The notes below the pieces were generated by a model. That model was given only the letters and a program-made list of their open reading frames with translations, had not been told where the DNA came from and ran no database searches. Below, piece after piece: positions 33,364-41,644 of a DNA stretch of 64,000 nucleotides. Within the stretch, counting starts at the first letter, position 1, and every line of letters begins with the position of its first letter. Location: positions 1-64,000 of the forward strand of contig NZ_MKVJ01000007.1 in assembly GCF_001898805.1 (NCBI RefSeq), in the 5' to 3' direction. This stretch comes from Leifsonia sp. 71-9. Lineage in GTDB: Bacteria > Actinomycetota > Actinomycetes > Actinomycetales > Microbacteriaceae. A program made the translations under genes and the position numbers.

Positions 33364-34448
33364 GCGGAACGCACACCCACGAGCACGACGACCACGGGCA
33401 CACGCACGACCACGGGCACACGCACGACCACGGGCACGATCACGGGGACGGGCACGGGGACGGGCACGGTCATAGCCATGAGCACGGTCATCAGCATCCG
33501 ACCGGCTTCAAGGGATTCTTGTACGGGCTGTTCGTCCCGCACTCGCACGACGCCGCCGACTCCATCGACGACGCTCTTGAGGCGAGTACCGAGGGTGTTC
33601 GTGCGCTGAAGATCAGCCTGTTCATATTGCTGGGCACGACGCTCTTGCAGGCGATCATCGTCGGGTTCAGCGGGTCGGTCGCCTTGTTGGCGGACACCAT
33701 TCACAACTTCTCGGACGCGCTGACCGCGGTGCCGCTGTGGGTGGCGTTCGTGCTGGGCCGCCGAGTTGCGTCTCGCCGCTACACCTACGGTTACGGGCGA
33801 GCGGAGGATCTCGCTGGCCTGTTCATCATCGCCGTCGTCGCGCTCTCGGCGATAGTTGCCGCGTGGCAGTCGATTGACCGGCTCTTCCATCCGCATCCGC
33901 TTGAGAATCTCGGCTGGGTGATCGTTGCCGGCGTCATTGGCTTCGTCGGGAACGAGGCGGTTGCGATCTACCGCATTCGGGTCGGTCAGCGCATCGGCTC
34001 GGCCGCCCTTGTCGCCGACGGAGTCCATGCGCGCATCGACGGGTTCACGTCCCTCGCCGTGGTGATCGGTGCGCTGGGGGTGATGCTCGGTTTTCCGCTG
34101 GCGGACCCGATCGTGGGTCTGCTGATCTCTGCTGCGATCATCGTTCTGCTCTGGGGCACCGTCCGCAGCATCGGCCGACGCCTGCTCGACGGGATCGAAC
34201 CCGAGCTCGTCGACCAGCTCGAGCACGCGCTCGAGGAGACTCCCGGTGTCACCGCTGTTCCGCACGTGCAGTTGCGCTGGGTCGGCCACCGTCTGCACGG
34301 CGGCGCGCAACTGGTTGTCGACACGGAGAGTCTGCACGACGCGCAGCTGATTCTGGAGGCGGCGCGTTCCCACGCGCGCAGCCACCTCCGCAATCTCGAT
34401 GAGCTCCAGCTCGAGCTCGTACCGGAGGCAGCGCCTGCGTCGTCGTGA
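33360..34448 (+). CDS. CDF-family Zn/Co/Ni efflux transporter with His-rich N terminus
   Basis: A 362-residue exporter. The first 45 residues are a metal-buffering run dominated by HD/HG pairs. Six membrane helices follow, with NFSDALTAVPLWVAF in TM2 and VADGVHARIDGFTSLAVV in TM5 carrying the paired HxxxD metal ligands. A cytosolic ferredoxin-like C-terminal domain is present (LEETPGVTAVPHVQLRWVGHRLHGGAQLVV). It is translated from a GTG that overlaps the ArsR stop. The SmtB/NmtR-type partner suggests Zn, Co or Ni. Confidence 0.92.
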   Translation: MSGTHTHEHDDHGHTHDHGHTHDHGHDHGDGHGDGHGHSHEHGHQHPTGFKGFLYGLFVPHSHDAADSIDDALEASTEGVRALKISLFILLGTTLLQAIIVGFSGSVALLADTIHNFSDALTAVPLWVAFVLGRRVASRRYTYGYGRAEDLAGLFIIAVVALSAIVAAWQSIDRLFHPHPLENLGWVIVAGVIGFVGNEAVAIYRIRVGQRIGSAALVADGVHARIDGFTSLAVVIGALGVMLGFPLADPIVGLLISAAIIVLLWGTVRSIGRRLLDGIEPELVDQLEHALEETPGVTAVPHVQLRWVGHRLHGGAQLVVDTESLHDAQLILEAARSHARSHLRNLDELQLELVPEAAPASS

Positions 34449-34486
34449 CGACACTTCGGCTTCTCCACGATTCCGACGCTTTGGTC

Positions 34487-34705
34487 CTACCTCACAAACC
34501 GCTCCCGCCACTTCTCCACGTCGGGTCCGAGGTACCGGATTGTTCGTTTGCTGACTGCAACGAACGCTGGACCCTGCCCGCTCTCACGCATTCGGCGCAG
34601 CTCCTCGAGCGTCAAACCGGTCTGGGCTGCGGCCTCGTCGGGGGTGTAGGAGCGCAGTTGTGCGGGCACGGTGACGCGGTGCCGGCGGAGGTATGCGGCG
34701 CTCAT
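34487..34705 (-). CDS. Small HTH protein, excisionase-like
   Basis: A 72-residue protein with a MerR/excisionase-type helix-turn-helix: YTPDEAAAQTGLTLEELRRMRESGQGPAFVAVSKRTIRYLGPDVEKW. Such proteins usually bind recombination or plasmid control sites. Its ATG overlaps the stop of the glutaredoxin-like gene at 34705, so the two are one operon. Its target is unknown. Confidence 0.7.
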   Translation of the reverse strand: MSAAYLRRHRVTVPAQLRSYTPDEAAAQTGLTLEELRRMRESGQGPAFVAVSKRTIRYLGPDVEKWRERFVR

Positions 34706-35001
34706 CACTGGCAGCTTTCGCAGTAGAGCTCGTCCGTCGGATCGACGGGCACCTCGTACACCTCGAGCGCCTGCTGGGATGCGAGCCGCGCGATCAGATC
34801 GGGCCGGTACCCGTCCCAGCTGCTCCCGTCGACGACCGTGACCGGTGCTGTCGCGTATGAGGTTTCCACTGCCCGCAGGGGGTAGTCGTCCGCGCTGACT
34901 GACACCAGCTCGTATGCGATGCCGGCGCTGTCCATTGCTGCTTTGGTGCGTTCGCTTGTTGCGGATCCGGACTCCACGTACAAGGTGACGTTCGTGCTCA
35001 T
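34705..35001 (-). CDS. Glutaredoxin-like protein lacking the active CxxC, with a CxSCQ tail
   Basis: A 98-residue protein with the thioredoxin-fold layout of NrdH/glutaredoxin: strand VTLYVES, then a helix where CxxC would be but reading GSATSERTKAAM, the strand AYELVSVSADDY, and cis-Pro-like TAPVTVVDG followed by WDGYRPDLI. The active cysteines are replaced by Ser/Ala. The only cysteines are in the tail YCESCQ, which matches the tail of the protein at 5629. It is preceded by an inverted copy of the leader repeat at 35085-35131. Confidence 0.65.
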   Translation of the reverse strand: MSTNVTLYVESGSATSERTKAAMDSAGIAYELVSVSADDYPLRAVETSYATAPVTVVDGSSWDGYRPDLIARLASQQALEVYEVPVDPTDELYCESCQ

Positions 35002-35084
35002 GACGCGCTCCCTCTCTCATCTCAACCCATTTGCCTTTCGGCGCTCTTGCCGAAACAGCGCCGGGGGTGAATGAGCAAGAGACC

Positions 35085-35131
35085 GTGGAATACCGGAGGG
35101 AGCGCAGCGAGTGAGGATATGCCGCGAAAGC
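35085..35131 (-). repeat. Leader repeat copy R4, inverted relative to R2
   Basis: These 47 bp are the exact reverse complement of 3487-3533. On the minus strand they lead, after CGCCGAAAGGCAAA and GAGAGGGAG, into the glutaredoxin-like gene at 35001. They are 31.6 kb away from R2 in opposite orientation, so recombination between them would invert the whole segment. Confidence 0.85.
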
Positions 35132-35193
35132 TCTTGCTCAGAGAGGAACGGTGCGTACCATCACCTAGCCGAAAGGCAACGGAGTTGCCCAGC

Positions 35194-35232
35194 GAACAGG
35201 CCCCACCGAGCGACGCTCGGCGGGGCCTGTTC
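35194..35232 (-). terminator. Strong hairpin terminator
   Basis: GAACAGGCCCCACCGAG (35194-35210) pairs with CTCGGCGGGGCCTGTTC (35216-35232) except at one position. It lies 23 bp after the stop of the minus-strand gene at 35255 and would end that transcript. A smaller hairpin, GGCAAC/GTTGCC at 35174-35188, is next to it. Confidence 0.8.
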
Positions 35233-35254
35233 TACAAGTTGAGGAGCCGTAGGC

Positions 35255-35563
35255 TCACCCTTTAATGGTCTGGGTGGGCGGTGCAGCTGCAGCACGGCGC
35301 TTGCGAGCGCGGGGTGCGGACTGGCCGGGCGCACGGGCGCCAATCTCGCGCAGGTTCTTCTCTGTCCAACCGGCGGCAAGTGCAGCACTCCAGGCTTTGT
35401 CGTGCGCGGCGGCGGCATCCTTGACGGCCTGCTCCGCGGCGTCGAAGGCGTTGGTGGCAGACACCAGTTCTTCCACGGAGCGCACGCGTGCGTTCTGCTC
35501 GGCCTCGATGATGGCCCGCGCCTTCCGGGCGGCTTCCTGTGGGTCCAGTTGTACGTCGCTCAT
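35255..35563 (-). CDS. Small helical plasmid protein next to the mob genes
   Basis: A 102-residue protein of unknown function. Residues about 5-70 are a continuous charged helix, probably coiled coil (EAARKARAIIEAEQNARVRSVEELVSATNAFDAAEQAV). The C terminus is basic and Ala-rich (APRARKRRAAAAPP), suggesting DNA contact. It diverges from mobC across the candidate oriT, so it could be a relaxosome accessory factor; this is position-based inference. Confidence 0.55.
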   Translation of the reverse strand: MSDVQLDPQEAARKARAIIEAEQNARVRSVEELVSATNAFDAAEQAVKDAAAAHDKAWSAALAAGWTEKNLREIGARAPGQSAPRARKRRAAAAPPTQTIKG

Positions 35564-35680
35564 GGCACCAGATTAACAGGACCGCAAGCGCTCCACTAGG
35601 CGTAACGTTGCACCCGCCAGGTGCTGCCTCACCGATGCTCACGCGCCATTCGGGCGGAGCCCCAGACGGAGCAAGCTATA

Positions 35681-35731
35681 CAGTTACCCGGGGTAACTGG
35701 CTTGCGGTGCTGGACTGTCGCGTCCGGCACC
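35681..35731 (+). other. Candidate oriT
   Basis: A perfect inverted repeat CAGTTACCC-G-GGGTAACTG (35681-35699) is followed by a second imperfect one, GGTGCTGGA...TCCGGCACC (35707-35731). The block lies about 75 bp upstream of mobC, where MOB relaxases normally nick. The nick site cannot be read directly. Confidence 0.5.
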
Positions 35732-35803
35732 GGCATACTGGTCGTATGGTCCCCGCCAGGAGGCGGGTTCGCTGCGCTGGGCCAGAAGGACGGGGGAGGG
35801 GCG

Positions 35804-36202
35804 ATGTCGGAGCAGAACGAGAACCGGCTCTTCGGCCGTTCTCGACGCGCCAACGCCCGCGGTGAAGCGAAGCGCACCAAGCGTTACGAGGTGTCGGTTA
35901 CTCCCGAGGAGGACACACAGTTGCGCGCCCGTGCCGCGGTTCGTGGTGTGACCGTTCCGCGTCTGTTGTTCGAGTCCGCGATGAGTAGTCATGTGCAGAC
36001 CGACACGGATCGTAAGGCGGCGATCGTGGAGATTTTCGCGGTGCGCCGGTTGCTTGCGAGCCTGGCGAACAATGCCAATCAGCTGGCGAAGTACGCGAAC
36101 AGTGAGGGCACGTTCCCGGACGAGGCCGAGGCGATTGTGACCGAGTATCGGGCGATCGTCCCGCGCCTGTCCGCCGCGATTGAAACGCTGGCCGACTCAT
36201 GA
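35804..36202 (+). CDS. mobC: MobC-family relaxosome accessory protein
   Basis: A 132-residue protein. A basic N terminus and a ribbon-helix-helix-like segment (RYEVSVTPEEDTQLRARAAVRGVTVPRLLFESAM) precede the MobC domain (IFAVRRLLASLANNANQLAKYANSEGTFPDEAEAIV), the family signature. MobC melts oriT and helps the relaxase bind. ATG 35804 has GGGGGAGGGG directly upstream. It overlaps the relaxase gene by four bases. Confidence 0.88.
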   Translation: MSEQNENRLFGRSRRANARGEAKRTKRYEVSVTPEEDTQLRARAAVRGVTVPRLLFESAMSSHVQTDTDRKAAIVEIFAVRRLLASLANNANQLAKYANSEGTFPDEAEAIVTEYRAIVPRLSAAIETLADS

Positions 36203-37842
36203 TGCCGAACATCACCCGGGGGAGCCGGATGGGTGGGCTCATGGTCTACCTCGCCGGTCCGGGCCGGTCGAACGAACACGAGGAGCAGCACCTGGTCGCG
36301 GGCAACTCCGCCATCGTGACGATGCACGGTTACGGAGTGCTCGATCGTGAGACGGCGTTGGCGATCGCGAAGGACCTCGACGAGCCGCGCGTCGCGCTCG
36401 GCGTCGAGGTGACCCGCGCCCAGAGCATCACCGACCCGGAAACGGGTCAGGTTCACTCGACCGCGACCCCGGCGGATGTGTGGCACTGTTCACTGTCTTT
36501 GCGCGCGGACGAGGGTCAGCTGTCTGATGAGAAGTGGGGCGCGATCGCGCAAGACTTCGTGGACCGGATGGGATTCACTGAGGCCAGCGGCAAGGCCGAG
36601 TGCCGGTGGGTCGCTGTCCGTCACGGACTTTCCACGAATGGCAACGACCACATCCACATCGCGGTCTCACTGGTGCGCGAGGACGGCACGAAGGCGAGCA
36701 CGCACAACGACTTCAAGAAGGCGCAGGACACGTGCCGCGACCTCGAGCGCGAGTACGGGCTGCAGCAGCTCAGCAGCCGCGAGCACGGTCTGGGGGAGCG
36801 GGGCATAAAGCCCGCCGAACAGGAACGCGCCCGCCGCACCGGCGCGGTCGAAGTCGACGCGCACCGGCTCGAGCGGGCCGTCCGTGCGGCGGCGGCCGCG
36901 TCGGTCGACGAGGGCGAATTTGTGCGTCGCGTGCGCCGGGCCGGCGTCCTCATCCGTCCCCGATTCGCGGCCGGTCGTGACGACGTGGTGGCCGGCTACT
37001 CGGTTGCGCTGCGCACCGAGCACGGCACACCCCCGATCTGGTACGGCGGCGGTCGGCTCGCCCGCGACCTGACTCTCCCGCGGCTGCGCGAGGGATGGCC
37101 CGACAACCCCCAGGCGGCGCAGGGTGCGGTCGACGAGTGGAAGGCCACGAGCCGCAACCCGTGGCAGTACCGGCCGGTCACACCGGGCCGTGAAGAGCAC
37201 GAACCGGCACCGGAGCTGTGGCAGAAATACTCCGACGACATGCGGCGGATGCGCGATGAGCTGCGCAGCGTGCCACCGGGCGATCGGGCGGCGTGGGCAC
37301 ACGTCGCGCGCGACACCGCCGGAGCGTTCGCCGCATGGTCGCAGCGCGTCGAGACGACGCCAGGGCCGCTTGCTGCAACCTCGCGTGAGCTTGCCCGATC
37401 CGCGCAGATCAAAGCGCACACGTCGAAGCCGAAGAAGGTCAACATGGGCAGCGCCGGCGGCGCCGCCATGCTCCTAATGCAGGCCGCGAGCCAGGGCCAA
37501 GGGACGATGGCCGAGGCGATCCTGATGCGCCAGCTCGCACGGCTCACCGTGGCGATCATCGACATGCACAAGGCCATCGGGGACGAGGTTCGCGCGGCGG
37601 AGATCTCCCGCACTCTGAACTCGCAGATGGCCACGGTGGCCTCGCGGCTCCCGGAGGTCCCACGGAAGGGTCAGAGCACCCCGGCCGCCGACGTCGACGA
37701 GCGCACCGCCGAAGCTGTGCGGATCGCGCAGACCGGACTTAGCGCTCCGCGGCCCGGGTCGCCAGTGCCGACGAAGATCGAACCCGCCAAACCCTACAAG
37801 CCCGCGACCGGACCCGAGCAAGACCGCGGCATCGGACGATAA
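36199..37842 (+). CDS. Conjugative relaxase (MobA/VirD2, MOBP-like)
   Basis: A 547-residue DNA strand transferase. The N-terminal relaxase domain contains WHCSLSLRADEG (HxS/L motif), DDHIHIAVSLVREDG-type His motif as NGNDHIHIAVSLVREDG near residue 150, and a candidate catalytic Tyr in the first 20 residues (MVYLAGPGR). The C-terminal half has helical regions and a short apolar patch (GSAGGAAMLLMQAAS) and lacks a helicase or primase domain. It should nick the nearby oriT and pilot DNA to the VirD4-type coupling protein at 56339. It is coupled to mobC. Confidence 0.88.
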   Translation: MMPNITRGSRMGGLMVYLAGPGRSNEHEEQHLVAGNSAIVTMHGYGVLDRETALAIAKDLDEPRVALGVEVTRAQSITDPETGQVHSTATPADVWHCSLSLRADEGQLSDEKWGAIAQDFVDRMGFTEASGKAECRWVAVRHGLSTNGNDHIHIAVSLVREDGTKASTHNDFKKAQDTCRDLEREYGLQQLSSREHGLGERGIKPAEQERARRTGAVEVDAHRLERAVRAAAAASVDEGEFVRRVRRAGVLIRPRFAAGRDDVVAGYSVALRTEHGTPPIWYGGGRLARDLTLPRLREGWPDNPQAAQGAVDEWKATSRNPWQYRPVTPGREEHEPAPELWQKYSDDMRRMRDELRSVPPGDRAAWAHVARDTAGAFAAWSQRVETTPGPLAATSRELARSAQIKAHTSKPKKVNMGSAGGAAMLLMQAASQGQGTMAEAILMRQLARLTVAIIDMHKAIGDEVRAAEISRTLNSQMATVASRLPEVPRKGQSTPAADVDERTAEAVRIAQTGLSAPRPGSPVPTKIEPAKPYKPATGPEQDRGIGR

Positions 37843-37857
37843 CGGAAGGTGGCAATC

Positions 37858-38700
37858 ATGGCAGAAGAGAACGACGGCATCGCGGACGCACTGGACGGTC
37901 AGCTGCGCATCGCACTCACTGTGGCGGCACAGCTGGGCGCACGGTTCGCGCGTATCCGCGAAGAGCTCGCCCGCACCCGCCAAGCGCAGACCGAACAGCA
38001 GAACCGCGAGCTGCAAGCACGATTCGACGCCGAACGAGCGGCAGCACGCGCCGAACTCGCACCGGTCTATGAGCGCAACTGGTGGGACTCCGCCAACCTC
38101 GAGCAGATCGCCAACGTGCACGAGACCGCCACCGCCTGGCACGGCATCGACCCCGAGGCCGACCGAGCCGGCGAACGCATCGCACAGGAGGTCCGAGACC
38201 GCTACGGCCTGGACGTCCAGGACCTCGACGCCGACCCGTCCGCGGTGCGTGAGGCGCTGGCCCGGGCAGAGCGCGCACGCTCAGAAGCAGCCGCCTCGCG
38301 CGGTGAAAGTGCCGTCGACATAGCGGAAACCGGCGCGTTCCTCACCGCGGCCGAGACGCTCGATCGAATGGCCGAGGAACGCCAGCAACAGGCGGACGAA
38401 CGCGACGAGCGAGTTGCGGCGGAGAACGACAGGGACGTGACCGACGAACTGCGCGGCGATGCGAACGCGAACCGCGTGGACGCAGCTGAGGCTTTCGATA
38501 GCGCTGAGCGGCGAGACCGGTTCGCATCGTCGCTTGAAGGCAAGGCCGACCGCGAGGTCATCGACGCGCGCATGACTGCTGCCGCGGGCCAGGCACGCCA
38601 TCCCAGGGAGGCAGTGACCACCGCGATGACACGAGCGCCCAAGGCGCGCAAGGCGTCGACCGGACAGGCGCCACAGCGTGAACGGAACCTCAGTAGGTAA
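37858..38700 (+). CDS. Hypothetical coiled-coil protein behind the relaxase
   Basis: A 280-residue, highly charged protein that is nearly all alpha-helical, with long coiled-coil stretches (IREELARTRQAQTEQQNREL; AAETLDRMAEERQQQADERD). A basic C-terminal tail follows (APKARKASTGQAPQRERNLSR). It starts 15 bp after the relaxase gene, so it belongs to the mobilisation operon. It may be an adaptor or DNA-bridging protein. I do not recognise a family. The ATG at 37858 has GGAAGG in front. Confidence 0.6.
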   Translation: MAEENDGIADALDGQLRIALTVAAQLGARFARIREELARTRQAQTEQQNRELQARFDAERAAARAELAPVYERNWWDSANLEQIANVHETATAWHGIDPEADRAGERIAQEVRDRYGLDVQDLDADPSAVREALARAERARSEAAASRGESAVDIAETGAFLTAAETLDRMAEERQQQADERDERVAAENDRDVTDELRGDANANRVDAAEAFDSAERRDRFASSLEGKADREVIDARMTAAAGQARHPREAVTTAMTRAPKARKASTGQAPQRERNLSR

Positions 38701-39001
38701 TGGCGCAAGAGTCGCACATGGTGCTCGCCCGCCGTGATTCCGCAGGGAAGACCGACATTCGGCAAGTGGTTGTGAAATTCACCGAAATCACAACTCAGAT
38801 GTCGCGGTGTCGGGGATCGGTCTAGACCCGTCTCGGCGATCGTTGGCCTCGAGTCCGTGGAGCCACTGCGGGCCTAACTATGAGAGTCCTATGTGGGCTC
38901 TCTAATGGGTATTGCTACGTATCCTATAGACGGTTCCAGACACTCCATCGGCGGAGCGGATGTGGTTGGCGAATGGTCCTGGGGGAGAGCATCATTGCCA
39001 C
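38701..39001 (+). other. Intergenic region with palindromes, possible replication region
   Basis: No gene. It includes an inverted repeat GTTGTGA...TCACAAC (38769-38794) and GAGAGTCC...GGGCTCTC (38882-38903), followed by the AT-richer TAATGGGTATTGCTACGTATCCTATAG stretch. Palindromes plus AT-rich DNA just before a Rep-like gene make this a candidate origin or rep promoter, but iterons are not evident. Confidence 0.35.
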
Positions 39002-39874
39002 ATGACGACGACAGCCCCCAGCCAGCAAGTGGCAGAGAAGCGCAGGCCAACGGTGCCTCCGGTTGCCTCCCGCGACCTTCTGCTGCCGGACATGCTGGCG
39101 AGGACGGGCCGGCACGGAGTGCCCATCCGCCGTCGGTTCCTTCAGACCGACGGAGCCGGCGCAGATGGTTCGCGCGCAGCGACTCTTGCCAAGATGCTTC
39201 GCGGTAGGGACGGCTCGACGTTAGACGCCTACCTCCTGATCCACGCGATGGCATCAGCCAGTGAGCCTTATCGAGCGGCCTACTTCTCGAGCTCCTGGGT
39301 GCGGCTGATGCGCTTCGACCAAGACGCTGCGCCAGCCGCAGCGAGCTCACGATGGTCCAAGACTGCAACGCGACTCGAGAAACTCAAACTCATCGAACGC
39401 AAACGAGTAGGCAACGTGCAGGAGTACCACCTACTCGACGAAGCAGGCAACGGCGACCCCTACAAGAGACCGACAAAGCTCGCCGACGGCAGGTGGTTCT
39501 CCCTTCCCTACGAATACTGGCTGGACGGGTGGGACGCGAAGCTGTCAACGGCAGAAAAGGTGATGCTGCTTATTGCGCTCGATCAACCGGACGGGTTCCA
39601 GATCCCTTACGACAGATTCTCGAAGTGGTATGGAGTGTCTGAATCGACCGCAAAGCGAGGGCTGACTGGATTGGCCCGGCGCGGGATCATCGACGTGCAC
39701 ACTGACTGGCACATCAACGGACGGAGTGAGTTCGGCTGGGTCGAAGTACGCAGCTACACCACGGTCGGTATCTGGTCAAAGTCGGAGCGCGACGCCCTGA
39801 TGAAAACAAAGCCTAAGAGGCACACGCCGATCGTCTTCGTTCCGGTGAACGCCGAGGAAGGAGGTATCCCCTAG
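39002..39874 (+). CDS. Winged-helix protein, replication-initiator-like
   Basis: A 290-residue protein, probably two winged-helix domains: one about residues 75-140 (LDAYLLIHAMAS ... RWSKTATRLEKLKLIERKRVG) and one about 165-235 (LSTAEKVMLLIALDQPDGFQIPYDRFSKWYGVSESTAKRGLTGLARRG). This arrangement occurs in plasmid Rep proteins. It is the best Rep candidate in the window, next to palindromic DNA and the mob operon. It could also be a transcription regulator. The start at 39002 is by conserved-domain extent; the ribosome site is weak. Confidence 0.5.
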   Translation: MTTTAPSQQVAEKRRPTVPPVASRDLLLPDMLARTGRHGVPIRRRFLQTDGAGADGSRAATLAKMLRGRDGSTLDAYLLIHAMASASEPYRAAYFSSSWVRLMRFDQDAAPAAASSRWSKTATRLEKLKLIERKRVGNVQEYHLLDEAGNGDPYKRPTKLADGRWFSLPYEYWLDGWDAKLSTAEKVMLLIALDQPDGFQIPYDRFSKWYGVSESTAKRGLTGLARRGIIDVHTDWHINGRSEFGWVEVRSYTTVGIWSKSERDALMKTKPKRHTPIVFVPVNAEEGGIP

Positions 39875-39951
39875 CGACGACACGCCAGCTCCTGCTCGGG
39901 ACTCTCAGTGTCGGCGGTGCCAAGTAAAATAGTGAGGATTAGACAGAAATA

Positions 39952-39975
39952 CCCTGCCAGCGTTAGCTGGCAGGG
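39952..39975 (+). terminator. Hairpin after the Rep-like gene
   Basis: CCCTGCCAGC and GCTGGCAGGG form a perfect 10-bp stem with the loop GTTA. No U tract follows. It separates the Rep-like gene from the defence operon at 40125. Confidence 0.65.
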
Positions 39976-40124
39976 CCACCCGGCTCCGTAGAGTCAGAAT
40001 TCTTTGGCGAGAATCAACTGACTTTATCGCTCTCCGACTGGGAATTTCAACTGCGGAATTCCTCGGAGACGAACGCGGAGCCTCCCATCAGCACGTCAAA
40101 AGACGGCAGAAAGGGGAGACACTC

Positions 40125-41195
40125 GTGACTCTCTTGGAAACACCCACCCAAAAAGACGACCTCGAATCCGTACTCGATCAGGCGCGACGCCGTATCGAGG
40201 TCAGAGACGAAGAACTGCTCGAAGCGCGCAAGCGTAGAGACGCTGTAGCGGCATCCCTCCGAGCCGAATTCGCCGGCTCTCGCACCTACGTCAACGGAAG
40301 TATCGCGCACGGTGATGCCCTCACACCGCTGACCGACGTAGACCTGGGCGTGGTCGTCCCTGACCCCGATCACATTTACGGTCCCTACAAGACCGGCCCT
40401 TCCGTCCTCCAGGAACGCGCCGCCGCGGCGACTCGTCGCGACCTCAAGGAGGCCTATGGAGACATCGCCGTCGAACTGAAGGGCCGCAAGCGCTCGATCC
40501 TGGTGAGGTTCAGGGATCCCGTCACCCCAGGCCAGCCCGACTTCACCGCGGACGTCATCGTAGCCATCGACAACCCCGCAGGGGCGGGCCTCTTCATCCC
40601 CCGCTTCAACGGCTGGGATCGCTCGGACCCAGAAACGCACACTCGGCTTGTACGGGCAGCAGTGAAAGGAACCAACACCAGCTACGCGCGAGTCGTTCGC
40701 CTCGTGAAGCACTGGAACCGCACCCACGATAAGCCGCTCTGCTCCTGGAACATCAAGGCGCTCGCCCTGGGCTGCATCACTAGCCCAGTTGAACTCATCG
40801 AGGGCTTGCGAATTTGGTTCGAGTACGCGGCCGACGAGCTCAACCTGGGCGAAACCGAAGACCCGGCAGGCGTAGCGCCCCATCCGATCAAGATCAGCGA
40901 GAAGTGGAACCGTACCGAGGTGGTCCGGGAGCTTCGTCGCGCGCTTCAGATCCTCAAGTTCGCGATCCAACTGGAGAGTGACGGATACGAATTGCTCGCA
41001 CAAGACGAGCTCGCCAAACTCTTCAAAGACGAATCGATGCTCCCGCACCCGCCGCAGGCAGCCGTTCGCCTCGAGCAGGCACGTCGGACAATGGCGGAGC
41101 GTCATGGCCAGTCGAAGCAGTTCGGCGCGCCGGCTCTCATTACCAGCACCGCCTCGCCGCGTGACCGGGTGAACGCACAGTCGTGGTCGGCATGA
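40125..41195 (+). CDS. CD-NTase (CBASS-type cyclic nucleotide synthase)
   Basis: A 356-residue nucleotidyltransferase. The catalytic core reads YVNGSIAHGDALTPLTDVDLGVVV: Gly58-Ser59 and Asp71/Asp73, with the third acid at about Asp143 (FTADVIVAID). A helical domain follows (YARVVRLVKHWNRTHDKPLCSWNIKALAL). In CBASS, this enzyme makes a cyclic oligonucleotide when phage infection is sensed. The C terminus is a flexible tail ending NAQSWSA. The GTG at 40125 has AAGGGGAG upstream. It overlaps the E2-like gene by four bases. The product nucleotide cannot be told from sequence. Confidence 0.87.
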   Translation: MTLLETPTQKDDLESVLDQARRRIEVRDEELLEARKRRDAVAASLRAEFAGSRTYVNGSIAHGDALTPLTDVDLGVVVPDPDHIYGPYKTGPSVLQERAAAATRRDLKEAYGDIAVELKGRKRSILVRFRDPVTPGQPDFTADVIVAIDNPAGAGLFIPRFNGWDRSDPETHTRLVRAAVKGTNTSYARVVRLVKHWNRTHDKPLCSWNIKALALGCITSPVELIEGLRIWFEYAADELNLGETEDPAGVAPHPIKISEKWNRTEVVRELRRALQILKFAIQLESDGYELLAQDELAKLFKDESMLPHPPQAAVRLEQARRTMAERHGQSKQFGAPALITSTASPRDRVNAQSWSA

Positions 41196-41644
41196 ATAAG
41201 GGTCGCTGGTATGGCAACGATCCGGCCTGGCGCTATCCGATGGAACGAGACGCAAAGCGTCACTACGGCAGGCTTATCAGAGCAGTCGATGGTCCTGGCT
41301 GGCTCGCCTACAAGCATCAAGGGGTCGAGGTGCGGGGCCGTATAGAAGCAGTTCCTGTGGAGATCCGGTTCTATGCGTCGCCGCCCTATGCCACTTACGG
41401 ACTCACGCCGGACGAGTATCCACGAGTGTTCGCAGACCGCGGTGCTGCGTCCAAGCATCGGATGCCAGGCGACGGGGCGCTCTGCCTCTACTACGCCGCT
41501 GACCCCGAGGAGCGGCGTTGGACGCCGTCCCGGGGACTCCTCGCGTTATTCGATCTCATCTCGGACCACCTCTTTTTCGAGGATTACTGGCGCGAGACGA
41601 CCGAATGGCTGGGTCCAGAGGCTCCTCACGGGTTTGCAGCATGA
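41192..41644 (+). CDS. Prokaryotic E2-like (UBC-fold) protein, CBASS-associated
   Basis: A 150-residue stand-alone E2-like protein. The region KHRMPGDGALCLYYAADPEERRWTPSRGLLALF matches bacterial E2 proteins of CBASS, with the catalytic cysteine at Cys98 and His89 upstream, and a C-terminal HLFFEDYWRETTEWLGPEAPHG helix typical of the group. In CBASS, E2 enzymes act on the CD-NTase C terminus to prime it. There is no E1 domain and no JAB protease gene nearby. It overlaps genes on both sides with ATGA junctions. Confidence 0.82.
   Translation: MNKGRWYGNDPAWRYPMERDAKRHYGRLIRAVDGPGWLAYKHQGVEVRGRIEAVPVEIRFYASPPYATYGLTPDEYPRVFADRGAASKHRMPGDGALCLYYAADPEERRWTPSRGLLALFDLISDHLFFEDYWRETTEWLGPEAPHGFAA

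Noticed and set aside
33363-33500. Tandem DNA repeat as a noncoding satellite
   Set aside because: The CAC/GAC/GGG-rich repetition encodes the His-rich N terminus of the CDF transporter.
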